From NCBI GenBank assembly GCA_052067355.1, contig JBQHQH010000010.1, positions 1 to 64,000 of the forward strand: DNA of 64,000 bases. Direction: 5' to 3'. Shown one piece after another: positions 43,541-53,513 of this stretch. The first letter of the stretch is position 1, and the number at the start of each line of letters is the position of its first letter. Source of the stretch: CABMKH01 sp040797625. GTDB taxonomy: Bacteria > Bacillota > Clostridia > Tissierellales > Tissierellaceae. The notes beneath the pieces are model-generated. The model worked only from the letters and a program-made list of their open reading frames with translations. It was not told the origin of the DNA and did not search any database. A program made the position numbers and the translations under genes.

Positions 43541-45829
43541 ATGGATATAAATGAATATATAGCGAAAACTTATCCTAAAAAAGAGACTATTCAACAACAT
43601 ACTGATAGACTAATAGAAAATTATAATATTTTAAAAAGTATATATGAAGGCTTGAAGGTTGATTGGGATATATTAGAATTAGCTTGTCTTTATCACGACC
43701 TAGGAAAGATGAATATAAAATTTCAACACAAATTGAAAAACAAAAAATTAAAAGATGAAATTCCACATGGTTTTTTAAGCATTGGATTTTTAGACATTAA
43801 AGAATTAAGAAAGAAGTATTCAAAAGATCAAATAAAAATATTGGTAAATGCAATAGCCTATCATCATGAAAGAAATTTCAAGTTTTCAGAATATGATGAA
43901 ATAGTGAGGGAAGAAATAGAAATCATGAAAAAGGAAGCAGAAAAATTTAATTATAGCAAGATACCAAATTGCCAAGTATTTGGATTACCTAGTGCAAGAT
44001 ATATTGACGGTAGTAGAGTCACAGAAGAAGATGGACAAGATGTTTTTTATAATTATATACTGGTTAAAGGCCTTTTAAATAGAATAGATTATGCTTCAAG
44101 TGCATATGAACAGGTAGAAAGGAAGAATGATTTTCTAGAGAAAGCATTGGATAATATGATGAATAACTGGAGAAAAGAAAATGAAGATGTAGATTGGAAT
44201 GATTTACAAAAATATATGATAGTTAACAGAGATGAAAACATAATAGCTGTCGCTCAAACAGGTATGGGGAAAACAGAAGCAGGACTTTTATGGATAGGTA
44301 ATAATAAAGGCTTTTTTACGTTACCTTTGAAGACCGCTATAAATGCAATCTATGACAGGGTGCGAAATGATATAGTTAAAGATAAAGTTGAAGAAAGAGT
44401 AGGGTTACTTCATTCAGATACTTTTAGTGAATATATAAAAAGAGAAGAAGATGAAGAAGATAAACTTGAATTAGAAGAAATAGGAGTAAGTCAATATCAT
44501 GAAAGAACGAGACAATTAACTATGCCTCTTACAGTATGTACTATAGATCAATTGTTTGATTTTATATATAGATATAGAGGATTTGAACCCAAACTTGCAA
44601 CTTTAGCTTATTCCAAAATAATTATAGATGAGATTCAAATGTACTCATCTGATTTAATTGCATATCTAGTATCGGGGCTTTTACACATTACAAAATTAGG
44701 AGGAAAATTTGCAATATTGACAGCTACATTTCCACCATTTATAGGAGATTTATTAGAAAGAGAAGGAGTAAAATTTAAAAATCCAGATCCATTCATAGAT
44801 GAAGACGAAAATAAAATAAGACATAGTATAAAAGTAAAAGATGAAATGATAAATGCAGATTTTATAATAAAAAATTATAATAAAAATAAAGTATTAGTGA
44901 TTTGTAATACAGTAAAAAAGGCTCAAGAGTTGTATGAAGAAATAAATGAGAAAAGATCAGCTTTAAATCAAGATATTAATTTATTTCATAGTAGTTTTAT
45001 AAAAAGCGATAGAAGAGATAAGGAAAATGCAATTCTTAAATTAGGTAAGGAAAAGAATAGTGAAAGTTATGGAATTTGGATATGTACTCAAGTTGCAGAA
45101 GCTTCACTAGATATAGATTTTGACATATTAATAACAGAATTATCAGATTTAAATGGATTGTTTCAAAGAATGGGCAGATGTTATAGAGGAAGGCCTTTTG
45201 ATAAAGAAGGATATAATTGTTATGTATTTACTGGTGGAGATGAAAAATGTACAGGAGTGGGACCGGTTATAGATGACAAAATATTTGAGTATTCTAAAGA
45301 AGCATTGAAAAGTATAAAGGGAAAAATAAGTGAAGAAGAAAAAATAAATTTAATAAATAATGTATATACAACAGAAAAATTAGAAGGAACTGAATATTAT
45401 AAGAAAATTGTTAATACATTAAACTACGTAAAAAACTTGTATACAAATGAAATGGATAAGTCTCAAGCTAAAAAGATGTTTAGAAATATAAATTCAACAA
45501 CAGTGATTCCAGAGAGGATTTTCATACAAAATAAAGATAAAATAGAAAATCATATAAAAATTTTAAATGAAAAAAGAAAGAAAGATATGACAGATAAAGA
45601 AGCGGGAGATTTAAAGGTAAAAAGAGCTAAAGCAAGAGCAGAGTTAATGGATTATACATTATCTATACCTTTTTATTTGGTAAATCACAATAATACAGAA
45701 GAATTTGAAATAAATAAATATGAAAGTATAAATATATTTAAATGTAATTATGACAAATATAAGGGATTAACCCCAATAAAAGAATTGATAAGAGAAGAAG
45801 ATATAATACCATGGAATAATATTGTATAA
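43541..45829 (+). CDS. cas3: CRISPR nuclease-helicase Cas3
   Basis: A 762-residue protein. The N-terminal HD nuclease has His20, His52-Asp53 (CLYHDLGK) and YHHERN near 108. The helicase has Walker A AQTGMGKTE (about 238-246), the DEAH-box variant DEIQ (about 365), a TAT motif (ILTATFPP), and QVAEASLDIDFD with QRMGRCYRGR in the second half. It unwinds and degrades DNA marked by Cascade. The cas4 reading starts 13 bp after its stop. All catalytic motifs are present. Confidence 0.95.
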   Translation: MDINEYIAKTYPKKETIQQHTDRLIENYNILKSIYEGLKVDWDILELACLYHDLGKMNIKFQHKLKNKKLKDEIPHGFLSIGFLDIKELRKKYSKDQIKILVNAIAYHHERNFKFSEYDEIVREEIEIMKKEAEKFNYSKIPNCQVFGLPSARYIDGSRVTEEDGQDVFYNYILVKGLLNRIDYASSAYEQVERKNDFLEKALDNMMNNWRKENEDVDWNDLQKYMIVNRDENIIAVAQTGMGKTEAGLLWIGNNKGFFTLPLKTAINAIYDRVRNDIVKDKVEERVGLLHSDTFSEYIKREEDEEDKLELEEIGVSQYHERTRQLTMPLTVCTIDQLFDFIYRYRGFEPKLATLAYSKIIIDEIQMYSSDLIAYLVSGLLHITKLGGKFAILTATFPPFIGDLLEREGVKFKNPDPFIDEDENKIRHSIKVKDEMINADFIIKNYNKNKVLVICNTVKKAQELYEEINEKRSALNQDINLFHSSFIKSDRRDKENAILKLGKEKNSESYGIWICTQVAEASLDIDFDILITELSDLNGLFQRMGRCYRGRPFDKEGYNCYVFTGGDEKCTGVGPVIDDKIFEYSKEALKSIKGKISEEEKINLINNVYTTEKLEGTEYYKKIVNTLNYVKNLYTNEMDKSQAKKMFRNINSTTVIPERIFIQNKDKIENHIKILNEKRKKDMTDKEAGDLKVKRAKARAELMDYTLSIPFYLVNHNNTEEFEINKYESINIFKCNYDKYKGLTPIKELIREEDIIPWNNIV

Positions 45830-45842
45830 AGTCGGTGATACC

Positions 45843-46334
45843 ATGAAGAAAATAACAGGCGTAATGGTTTACTATTATTTTATATGCAAGAGAAAACTAT
45901 GGTATTTTAAAAATGATGTAAATATGGAACATAATAGTGGATTAGTAGGGATAGGTAAATTAATTGATGAAAATTCTTACGATAGAGAGAAAAAGCACAT
46001 CTTGATTGATGAAAGTATTAATATTGATTTTTTAAAGGATTGGAAAGTTATACATGAAGTCAAAAAATCAAGAAAGTTAGATGAGGCTGCAAAATGGCAA
46101 CTTAAATATTATATTTGGACTCTACGAAATAAAGGTGTTGATATAGAGAAAGGGATATTGGATTATCCCCTGTTGAGAAAAAGGGAAGAAATCTTTTTAA
46201 CTATTTCTGAAGAAAAAGAATTAATGGAGGTTTTAGAACAAATTAAGAATATTATTAATATGGACCTACCTCCCAAAGTTATTAACAAATCATTCTGTAA
46301 GAGATGTGCGTATTATGAACTTTGCTATATATAG
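45843..46334 (+). CDS. cas4: CRISPR adaptation nuclease Cas4
   Basis: A 163-residue Dna2/RecB-like protein. An early cysteine (YFICKRKLWYF) and three C-terminal ones (FCKRCAYYELC) can hold a 4Fe-4S cluster. KDWKVIHEVKKSRKLDEAAKWQLKYYIW carries the nuclease core (Glu-x-Lys and QVxxY-like helix). It trims prespacers and helps select PAM side. I chose the ATG at 45843, just after GGTGAT; a TTG seven codons earlier overlaps the cas3 end. The next gene begins 11 bp after the stop. Confidence 0.92.
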   Translation: MKKITGVMVYYYFICKRKLWYFKNDVNMEHNSGLVGIGKLIDENSYDREKKHILIDESINIDFLKDWKVIHEVKKSRKLDEAAKWQLKYYIWTLRNKGVDIEKGILDYPLLRKREEIFLTISEEKELMEVLEQIKNIINMDLPPKVINKSFCKRCAYYELCYI

Positions 46335-46345
46335 GAGGGGAGGAA

Positions 46346-47338
46346 TTGGGAGAAACATTCTATATTCTAAAAGATGGAGATTTAAGAAGAAAAGATAATA
46401 GTGTGATAATTACAAGTTTAGAAGGTACTGAAAAAAATCTTAAAGCTGAAGTTACTGACGAAGTATATCTTTTTGGAGAGATTAGTTTAAATACAAAATT
46501 ATTAAACTTTATATCACAGAAAGGGATTATACTACATGTATTTAACTATTATGGGTTTTATAGTGGAAGCTATTATCCTAGAGAAACAAATATAAGTGGA
46601 TATCTATTGGTACAGCAAGTAAGAGCTTATGATAATGAAGAAAAAAGATTAGAAATTGCTAAAGAAATATTAAAAGCTTCATCTTATAATATTTATAGGA
46701 ACCTCAGGTATTACAACGGAAGAGGAATTAACTTAAAGGAAGCAATGAGAAATATTGACAGCTTGATAAATAAATTGGACTATGGAAAATCTATCAATGA
46801 AATTATGGGTATTGAAGGTAATATTAGAAAGACATATTATTCTACTTGGAATGACATTGTAAAACAGGATATTAATTTTAAAAAGAGAGTAAAAAGGCCA
46901 CCAGATAACATGATCAACACTTTAATATCATTTATAAATAGTTTAATTTATACTACAACACTAGGTGAAATATATAAGACACAGTTGAATCCAACAATAA
47001 GCTTTTTACATGAGCCAGGAACGAAGAGATTTTCACTATCTTTGGATATTTCAGAAGTTTTTAAGCCTTTAATTGGAGATAGAATGATATTTTCTATGCT
47101 TAATAAGAACCAAATAACAGAAGAAGATTTTGAAAAGGAATCTAATTTTCTATATTTAAAGGAATCAGGTAAAAGAAAGATACTTATGGAATATGATAAG
47201 AGATTGGAAAGCACTATATCTCACAAGGAGTTAGGAAGAGATGTTTCTTATAGGTATTTAATCAGACTAGAGTGTTATAAACTCATTAAACATCTAATTG
47301 GGGAAAAGGAATACTCTGGATTTAAAATATGGTGGTGA
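46346..47338 (+). CDS. cas1: CRISPR integrase Cas1
   Basis: A 330-residue protein. The metal site residues are visible: Glu near 157 (MGIEGNIRK), His near 222 (FLHEPGTKR) and Asp near 234 (LSLDISEVFKP). The start HVFNYYGFYSGSYYPRE region is typical of type I Cas1. I chose the TTG at 46346, 2 nt after a long AGGAGGGGAGG; an upstream in-frame TTG lies inside cas4. It integrates new spacers with Cas2. Confidence 0.94.
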   Translation: MGETFYILKDGDLRRKDNSVIITSLEGTEKNLKAEVTDEVYLFGEISLNTKLLNFISQKGIILHVFNYYGFYSGSYYPRETNISGYLLVQQVRAYDNEEKRLEIAKEILKASSYNIYRNLRYYNGRGINLKEAMRNIDSLINKLDYGKSINEIMGIEGNIRKTYYSTWNDIVKQDINFKKRVKRPPDNMINTLISFINSLIYTTTLGEIYKTQLNPTISFLHEPGTKRFSLSLDISEVFKPLIGDRMIFSMLNKNQITEEDFEKESNFLYLKESGKRKILMEYDKRLESTISHKELGRDVSYRYLIRLECYKLIKHLIGEKEYSGFKIWW

Positions 47339-47344
47339 TATTAT

Positions 47345-47623
47345 ATGTATATAGTTCTTGTATATGATATAATAGCTGATGAAGAGGGAGCAAAGGTATC
47401 GAGAAATGTATTTAAAACTTGTAAAAAGTATTTGACTAATATTCAAAAATCTGTATTTGAAGGAAATCTTACAGAATTAAATTATATGAGATTAAAAACG
47501 GAGTTAAACAAATATCTCAGAACAGATAGAGATTCTTTACTTGTATTTAAAAGTAGAGATGAAAAATGGCTAGAGAAGGAATTTTTAGGAATAATAGATG
47601 ATAAAACATCTAATTTTTTTTAA
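47345..47623 (+). CDS. cas2: CRISPR adaptation protein Cas2
   Basis: A 92-residue ferredoxin-fold protein. MYIVLVYDI has the conserved Asp8, followed by the arginine/lysine-rich helix and a VFEGNLTELNY strand. It bridges the Cas1 dimers in the spacer-integration complex. It starts 6 bp after cas1 and ends the operon, directly before the array leader. Confidence 0.94.
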   Translation: MYIVLVYDIIADEEGAKVSRNVFKTCKKYLTNIQKSVFEGNLTELNYMRLKTELNKYLRTDRDSLLVFKSRDEKWLEKEFLGIIDDKTSNFF

Positions 47624-47808
47624 TAATATTTTTGTCGACCAATAGTAGTGTAAAATACACTGTGTATCGACAAGTCTCTGATTATAGGCGATTTAATGTG
47701 GAATATGATAATATAGACCTAAAAAGTATCATACGTAGACTTAAAAAAGAGGACATTGACAAAATCTTACTACGGATATAAGTGAAATCAATGAGTAGAG
47801 AAGGACGC
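47624..47808 (+). promoter_or_regulatory. CRISPR leader
   Basis: This is the 185-bp AT-rich stretch between cas2 and the first repeat. A hairpin with outer GTCGA/TCGAC and inner AGTGTA/TACACT spans 47634-47671. TTGACA at 47756-47761 with TATAAG 15 bp later is a candidate crRNA promoter, giving a start about 20 nt before repeat 1. New spacers should enter at the repeat next to this leader. Confidence 0.8.
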
Positions 47809-50800
47809 CTTTTAATAGAACTACAGTAGAATGTAAATGTCCTTATCAGAATCTAGTAAACCTACGTATGCATACTTTTAATAGAACTACAGTAGAATGT
47901 AAATTGATCTTTTGTGACTTTATTGCCATTGGCGAATCTACTTTTAATAGAACTACAGTAGAATGTAAATATCTCATTATATCCCTTGGGTTCATTAGTG
48001 TCATATCTTTTAATAGAACTACAGTAGAATGTAAATCAAAATACCTTGACTAATGGAGTCAATTATCGTGCTCTTTTAATAGAACTACAGTAGAATGTAA
48101 ATAATATTGTTTAACAAAACATGCTTAATTGAGTGTCTCTTTTAATAGAACTACAGTAGAATGTAAATCTGCTATAGGTGCATTTGTAAATGCTATGAAG
48201 TCCGCTTTTAATAGAACTACAGTAGAATGTAAATTTTTTAACATTACAGGTTCTAATTCTATAAACTCTCCTTTTAATAGAACTACAGTAGAATGTAAAT
48301 TTGCCATAGCTACTGTTCCTCTTTCACCCATAGAACCTTTTAATAGAACTACAGTAGAATGTAAATTAGCACCCTCCTGATTAAAATTAAGTTTAAAAAG
48401 GGCTTTTAATAGAACTACAGTAGAATGTAAATCTAGTTTTCTTAATTCATTTATACTGCCAAACCTCACTTTTAATAGAACTACAGTAGAATGTAAATTT
48501 CATTATAGTTTCAATGTTTGAGTTAATCCTATAATCTTTTAATAGAACTACAGTAGAATGTAAATTACAATTATATACAGTACAATCGGATACTCTATAT
48601 ACTTTTAATAGAACTACAGTAGAATGTAAATACAGGAGCACAGGATAAAGCAGATGCAGCATTAAACCTTTTAATAGAACTACAGTAGAATGTAAATTGA
48701 ATTTACCAGGTATCCATTTTTTATGATTTCTAGCTTTTAATAGAACTACAGTAGAATGTAAATCTCTTATAATAATAATCATCCCCTATATAGTGATTTC
48801 TTTTAATAGAACTACAGTAGAATGTAAATGCCCTTCCTTATTATGCAAAGATCTTAATTTTATCTCTTTTAATAGAACTACAGTAGAATGTAAATGTAAA
48901 TTATTCGTTGCAAGATGGAGAGTTTTATGCCCCTTTTAATAGAACTACAGTAGAATGTAAATAGAAACTAGCGGTCATAATTCCTACCACGAAGGAAACT
49001 TTTAATAGAACTACAGTAGAATGTAAATACCAGCCATAGCCATGTATTTCAGCCCTTCTGATGCCTTTTAATAGAACTACAGTAGAATGTAAATGAATCT
49101 ATTATATTAGAATCCGTCCTCGAAGGAATGGCTTTTAATAGAACTACAGTAGAATGTAAATGAAGGTAAAAGCACATTGGACTTTAGAGGGACAGTTACT
49201 TTTAATAGAACTACAGTAGAATGTAAATATTGTAGGAGTTGGAACCTTAGCAACTAAATTAGGACTTTTAATAGAACTACAGTAGAATGTAAATGAAATA
49301 CTAGCAATAGTAGATGGTGGAGAATGGGACTTTTAATAGAACTACAGTAGAATGTAAATTGTCATTATGATACATATATCCTCTTACAAAAGCATATCTT
49401 TTAATAGAACTACAGTAGAATGTAAATTTTTGCAAGAAGGTAGATGGATATCCACACTGGGTGCCTTTTAATAGAACTACAGTAGAATGTAAATGCAGAA
49501 GTAATAGTATTAACAGCCGGTGTGGACGTTCTTTTAATAGAACTACAGTAGAATGTAAATGATACTTTTATAGCTGGAGAAGAAGGACCGGAACTTCTTT
49601 TAATAGAACTACAGTAGAATGTAAATTTGTTTTTAGTTGTTTACCTAAGTCCTTAATATCAACTTTTAATAGAACTACAGTAGAATGTAAATATAATTTC
49701 CTTTTCTTCTTTAGTAATCTTTATTTCTCTTTTAATAGAACTACAGTAGAATGTAAATGTCCACATATTCAACGTGTTCCTCGGCTTGTTTTTGGCTTTT
49801 AATAGAACTACAGTAGAATGTAAATACACTAGATTTACCTGTTGATTTAGCATTTTGGCTATCTTTTAATAGAACTACAGTAGAATGTAAATATGGAATT
49901 TCACCTTCATAAGAGTTTTGATTAAGTACTTTTAATAGAACTACAGTAGAATGTAAATACCCCAAGTGAAGGCTCTATAATGTTTCCATCTTTACTTTTA
50001 ATAGAACTACAGTAGAATGTAAATAGAGCCTAGCTTTTTAGGTTGTAGTGATTATTACTACTTTTAATAGAACTACAGTAGAATGTAAATGTCGAATGTT
50101 ATAGTCCATCCTCTATTGTTCTGACCCTTTTAATAGAACTACAGTAGAATGTAAATTTAATTCTTCTGTTTCTGTTGACTCCTTTGTTTCTACTTTTAAT
50201 AGAACTACAGTAGAATGTAAATCTTTATAGTGGTGTTTAAAGAGGTGATAAAATGGCACTTTTAATAGAACTACAGTAGAATGTAAATCAGGGTAAAGAA
50301 GGTAAGCAAGGTCCTCAAGGAATACTTTTAATAGAACTACAGTAGAATGTAAATTTTGATTTCCTATACTTAGGTAAAAGTGGAGGACATCTTTTAATAG
50401 AACTACAGTAGAATGTAAATAAGATATAGCAGATTTTGACGGGGCTTTGGAAGACACTTTTAATAGAACTACAGTAGAATGTAAATAGATATGTTGGATT
50501 TAGGACCTACATGGCTAGATAGCTTTTAATAGAACTACAGTAGAATGTAAATGAGCCACCTAAACCAGAATTGACAGAAGAACAAAAACTTTTAATAGAA
50601 CTACAGTAGAATGTAAATAGTTATTTGGTTTAGGGCTAAAAGCATTGCCTATTGCTTTTAATAGAACTACAGTAGAATGTAAATACAAAAAAGCCTGACT
50701 GGGACAATATGGCTAAGGCCTTTTAATAGAACTACAGTAGAATGTAAATTTATTTTTTCTAAATCATCATTACTGTAGTTATCCGCTTTTAATAGAACTA

Positions 50801-51344
50801 CAGTAGAATGTAAATTTATAATACTAGCATCTATATCACCTCTTTCAAGTGACTTTTAATAGAACTACAGTAGAATGTAAATGGAAAACCTGGTCTAATA
50901 ATTTGTGATGATTAACTCCTTTTAATAGAACTACAGTAGAATGTAAATACCAAAGCGATACTAGATCATGTTGATGTTGAAGATCTTTTAATAGAACTAC
51001 AGTAGAATGTAAATATTTCTATACATAGCATATCCTGCAGCAACAACTGCCTTTTAATAGAACTACAGTAGAATGTAAATTTGTCAAGGTTTATCCAAGT
51101 TGAACCATCTTCACTTCTTTTAATAGAACTACAGTAGAATGTAAATGTACAAAAAGGCGACGACACCTGTACAAAAAGGCGACTTTTAATAGAACTATAG
51201 TAGAATGTAAAAGATACACAAACACTTCAGCTATGCCCAGTAAATATTCTTTTAATAGAACTATAGTAGAATGTAAATCATTGTGAAAAACCTTTTGATC
51301 CAACTGAAATAAATCTTTTAATAGAACTACAGTAGAATATAAAT
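47809..51344 (+). CRISPR. CRISPR array, 54 repeats and 53 spacers (type I-B)
   Basis: I counted 54 copies of a 30-bp repeat that begins CTTTTAATAG, continues AACTACAGTA and ends GAATGTAAAT. The first is at 47809-47838 and the last at 51315-51344. Spacers are 35-38 nt, mostly 36. All repeats are identical except the last three: 51183 (CTATAG, final T to A), 51249 (CTATAG) and 51315 (GAATATAAAT). Decay at this end marks it as the oldest, trailer side, so the leader is on the cas2 side and transcription runs on the plus strand. The 8-nt handle would be ATGTAAAT. Any reading frames across this region come from the repeat. Confidence 0.99.
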
Positions 51345-51398
51345 CCAATAAGGTGATATTATACGCTTATATCCGATCTTTAACTAGGTCACACAAAA

Positions 51399-51424
51399 CC
51401 CCCTATGGCATTCACCATAGGGGG
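51399..51424 (-). terminator. Terminator between the array and the GNAT gene
   Basis: A perfect 10-bp stem CCCCCTATGG/CCATAGGGGG with loop CATTCA. On the minus strand it is followed by TTTTGTG, so it ends the acetyltransferase transcript; it could also stop the array transcript. Confidence 0.85.
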
Positions 51425-51434
51425 CATAATCATT

Positions 51435-51869
51435 TTATAATTCTTTAACCATATCTATATGGGGTATAGTGTGATAGTCAAAAGGTTCACTAATGGTTTT
51501 ATAGCCGAGTTTATGGTAGAATTCTTCTACAGCCACTCTTCCCATTAAATTTACCTTAGTGTATCCTCTTTTACGGGCTATATCTTCAACATATTCCATA
51601 AGATATGTTCCCAACCCTTTTTTACGATGTTTTTCAAGTATTGCTACGCTTTTAATCCTGGCAGTTTCCTTATTATCTTCTGTTAAAAATATAGTAGCTA
51701 TCATATCATCACCCATATATGCTCCGAACATATCCATATCCTTATCTCCAGTTAAGTCTTCATCCCTAATATCCATACCCCAAGGTTTGCGGAAAGCTTC
51801 GTTTCTGATGTCAATAGATTTTTCATATTCCTTCGTTCCATAGACGATACTTTTAATAGTAATATTCAT
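51435..51869 (-). CDS. GNAT family N-acetyltransferase
   Basis: A 144-residue protein. The acetyl-CoA binding motif appears as ILEKHRKKGLGTYLMEYVEDIARKRG (R/Q-x-x-G-x-G/A form), followed by VNLMGRVAVEEFYHKLGYKTISEPFD. It transfers an acetyl group to a small molecule or protein amine; the target is unknown. It is a single gene on the minus strand with ribosome site AAGGGGATG. It faces the CRISPR array and shows no functional link to it. Confidence 0.88.
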   Translation of the reverse strand: MNITIKSIVYGTKEYEKSIDIRNEAFRKPWGMDIRDEDLTGDKDMDMFGAYMGDDMIATIFLTEDNKETARIKSVAILEKHRKKGLGTYLMEYVEDIARKRGYTKVNLMGRVAVEEFYHKLGYKTISEPFDYHTIPHIDMVKEL

Positions 51870-52174
51870 ATCATCATCCCCTTTTTAAATCAAAGATATA
51901 GCAAAGAAAACAAGTTGTCAAGAGATATCTCTTATAGATTAAATATAATGACATAGAAAGTAGTGAAAAAATAAGGAATTTTAGATATGGTATAGAATTA
52001 AATTAGAGATTATATTATTCAGGTAAAAAGAGTTTGCCCTATAGTGATGATAGATATATAAATTTAATAGTATTATGGAAAAAATCAACAAGTTAGTGAA
52101 AGGCTAAATCAAATTATTAATAAAATTGAATTACAGTAACATCTCTAGTTTTAGCTTGTGTATCTATTATATAA
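51870..52174. other. Intergenic region between two minus-strand genes
   Basis: TTGACA on the minus strand (51921-51916) with TATATC 15 bp later (51900-51895) is a weak promoter candidate for the acetyltransferase gene. Next to it is the palindrome AGAGATATCTCT (51921-51932), similar in core to the one before the WYL gene. The rest is AT-rich with nothing recognisable. Confidence 0.35.
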
Positions 52175-53365
52175 TTATGGTTTATTTATCTTCTTATATT
52201 GTTTAGGAGTAATTCCTTCTATTTTCTTAAAACTTCGACTAAAATATGAATAACTTTTATATCCTACTAAATATGAAATCTGCGTCCAAGTTAAATTTGT
52301 TTTTTCAAAGATATCTTTAGATTTATTAATTCTATAATTAGCTAAGTATTCAGAAAAACTACAACCTACCTCTTCGTTAAAAAGCGTACTTAAATGACTT
52401 CTAGAAATATGAGCGACCTCCGCTAGATTAGAAAGAGATAAGTCATTCATATATTGCTCGGAAACATATTTTTTTATAAAGGACACATAATCATAATGTC
52501 CTAAAATTCCTGATAACATGTTTTCGTATAACTCATCACTAATATCAGAACCTGCAGTTTTAAATTCCAAAGTAGTTTCTGTTATAGCCTCTTCTGATGG
52601 AATTCTCTCAAAAGTTGAACCTCCTATATATCCATCTGTAGATGTATTGTCATACATATATTTTAAATCTATTGTGGAAGTAATAGGTCCACCATAAATC
52701 ATTTTTATTATATTACTATTTATTTTATTTATTTCCTCAAAAATAGCTTCTGTTTTTTCTACACTTCTTTTTAAAGAGATAACTTTCTTGGCACCTAAGA
52801 TACCTCCTTGAGTTAGTCCTAAATGAGAACATATTATATCTGCACCTACATTTGCCATTTTAATAGCTTCTTCCTTTGTAAAGACAAATGCTATTGTTAA
52901 AAGATCTTTTTCGTTAGCTATTTTAATAGCTTCAACCTCTAAATCATATCCTAAACCCTCTTCTTCCAAAGCATTTCTAAAATTACCATCAATTATTCCT
53001 ACTGTAGGATAATTATTTATACCAGCAAATCCTAGTTTTTTTATCTTATCCAAATAATTTGATATTCTAATTGTTGGATCTGTCGCACATAATCCAAAGA
53101 AAATTGGAGTATTAGGAATTCTAGTTAGAATTTCTTTAGAAGCAAAATCCATAACAGATTTATTACAATTTTCATAGGGTAAGTATCCACCTAAAGCCCC
53201 TAAACCTGATTGTCTATATTTCCCAGAATTAAGAGCAAGAATGAAATCAGCCCCTCCTTTTACAGCATATTTAGCTGATAAACCAGAACCAGCAGCAACT
53301 CCTATCAAATGTTTATTGTTTTTTAACTGATTTTTAAACCTGTTTAAAATTTGGTTTTTATCCAT
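52175..53365 (-). CDS. AraC-type regulator with N-terminal TIM-barrel (PEP hydrolase-like) domain
   Basis: A 396-residue protein. Residues 1-275 match the enzyme encoded at 54749-55579 throughout (LIGVAAGSGLSAKYAVKGGAD, FFGLCATDPT, NYPTVGIIDGNFRNALEEEG, ICSHLGLT, YGGP). Residues ~295-396 form an AraC helix-turn-helix pair (SLSNLAEVAHISRSHLSTLFNEE and TWTQISYLVGYKSYSYFSRSFKK). The barrel probably acts as a ligand sensor, binding the same compound as its enzyme paralogue. It is divergent from the Tm-1-like/TIM-barrel operon, which it likely controls. Confidence 0.85.
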   Translation of the reverse strand: MDKNQILNRFKNQLKNNKHLIGVAAGSGLSAKYAVKGGADFILALNSGKYRQSGLGALGGYLPYENCNKSVMDFASKEILTRIPNTPIFFGLCATDPTIRISNYLDKIKKLGFAGINNYPTVGIIDGNFRNALEEEGLGYDLEVEAIKIANEKDLLTIAFVFTKEEAIKMANVGADIICSHLGLTQGGILGAKKVISLKRSVEKTEAIFEEINKINSNIIKMIYGGPITSTIDLKYMYDNTSTDGYIGGSTFERIPSEEAITETTLEFKTAGSDISDELYENMLSGILGHYDYVSFIKKYVSEQYMNDLSLSNLAEVAHISRSHLSTLFNEEVGCSFSEYLANYRINKSKDIFEKTNLTWTQISYLVGYKSYSYFSRSFKKIEGITPKQYKKINKP

Positions 53366-53513
53366 AATGACACCCCTAATTTACAAATATTCTAACTAAT
53401 TCAGACAAATTTAAAACTTTATACAACAATATTTCATATATCTTAACTATATCATAATATATAATAAAATTATAAAGTGAATATATTTTCAGCGATAATT
53501 GGAGGGATTCTGT

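Noticed and set aside
49565..49572. ACTTTTAT inside a spacer as an extra repeat start
   Set aside because: Only the first bases match; the spacing of the true repeats is regular without it.
48125..51348. Several open frames on both strands inside the CRISPR array, with recurring LHSTVVLLK or FNRTTVECK peptides
   Set aside because: The peptides are translations of the 30-bp repeat; none has a proper start signal or coding conservation.
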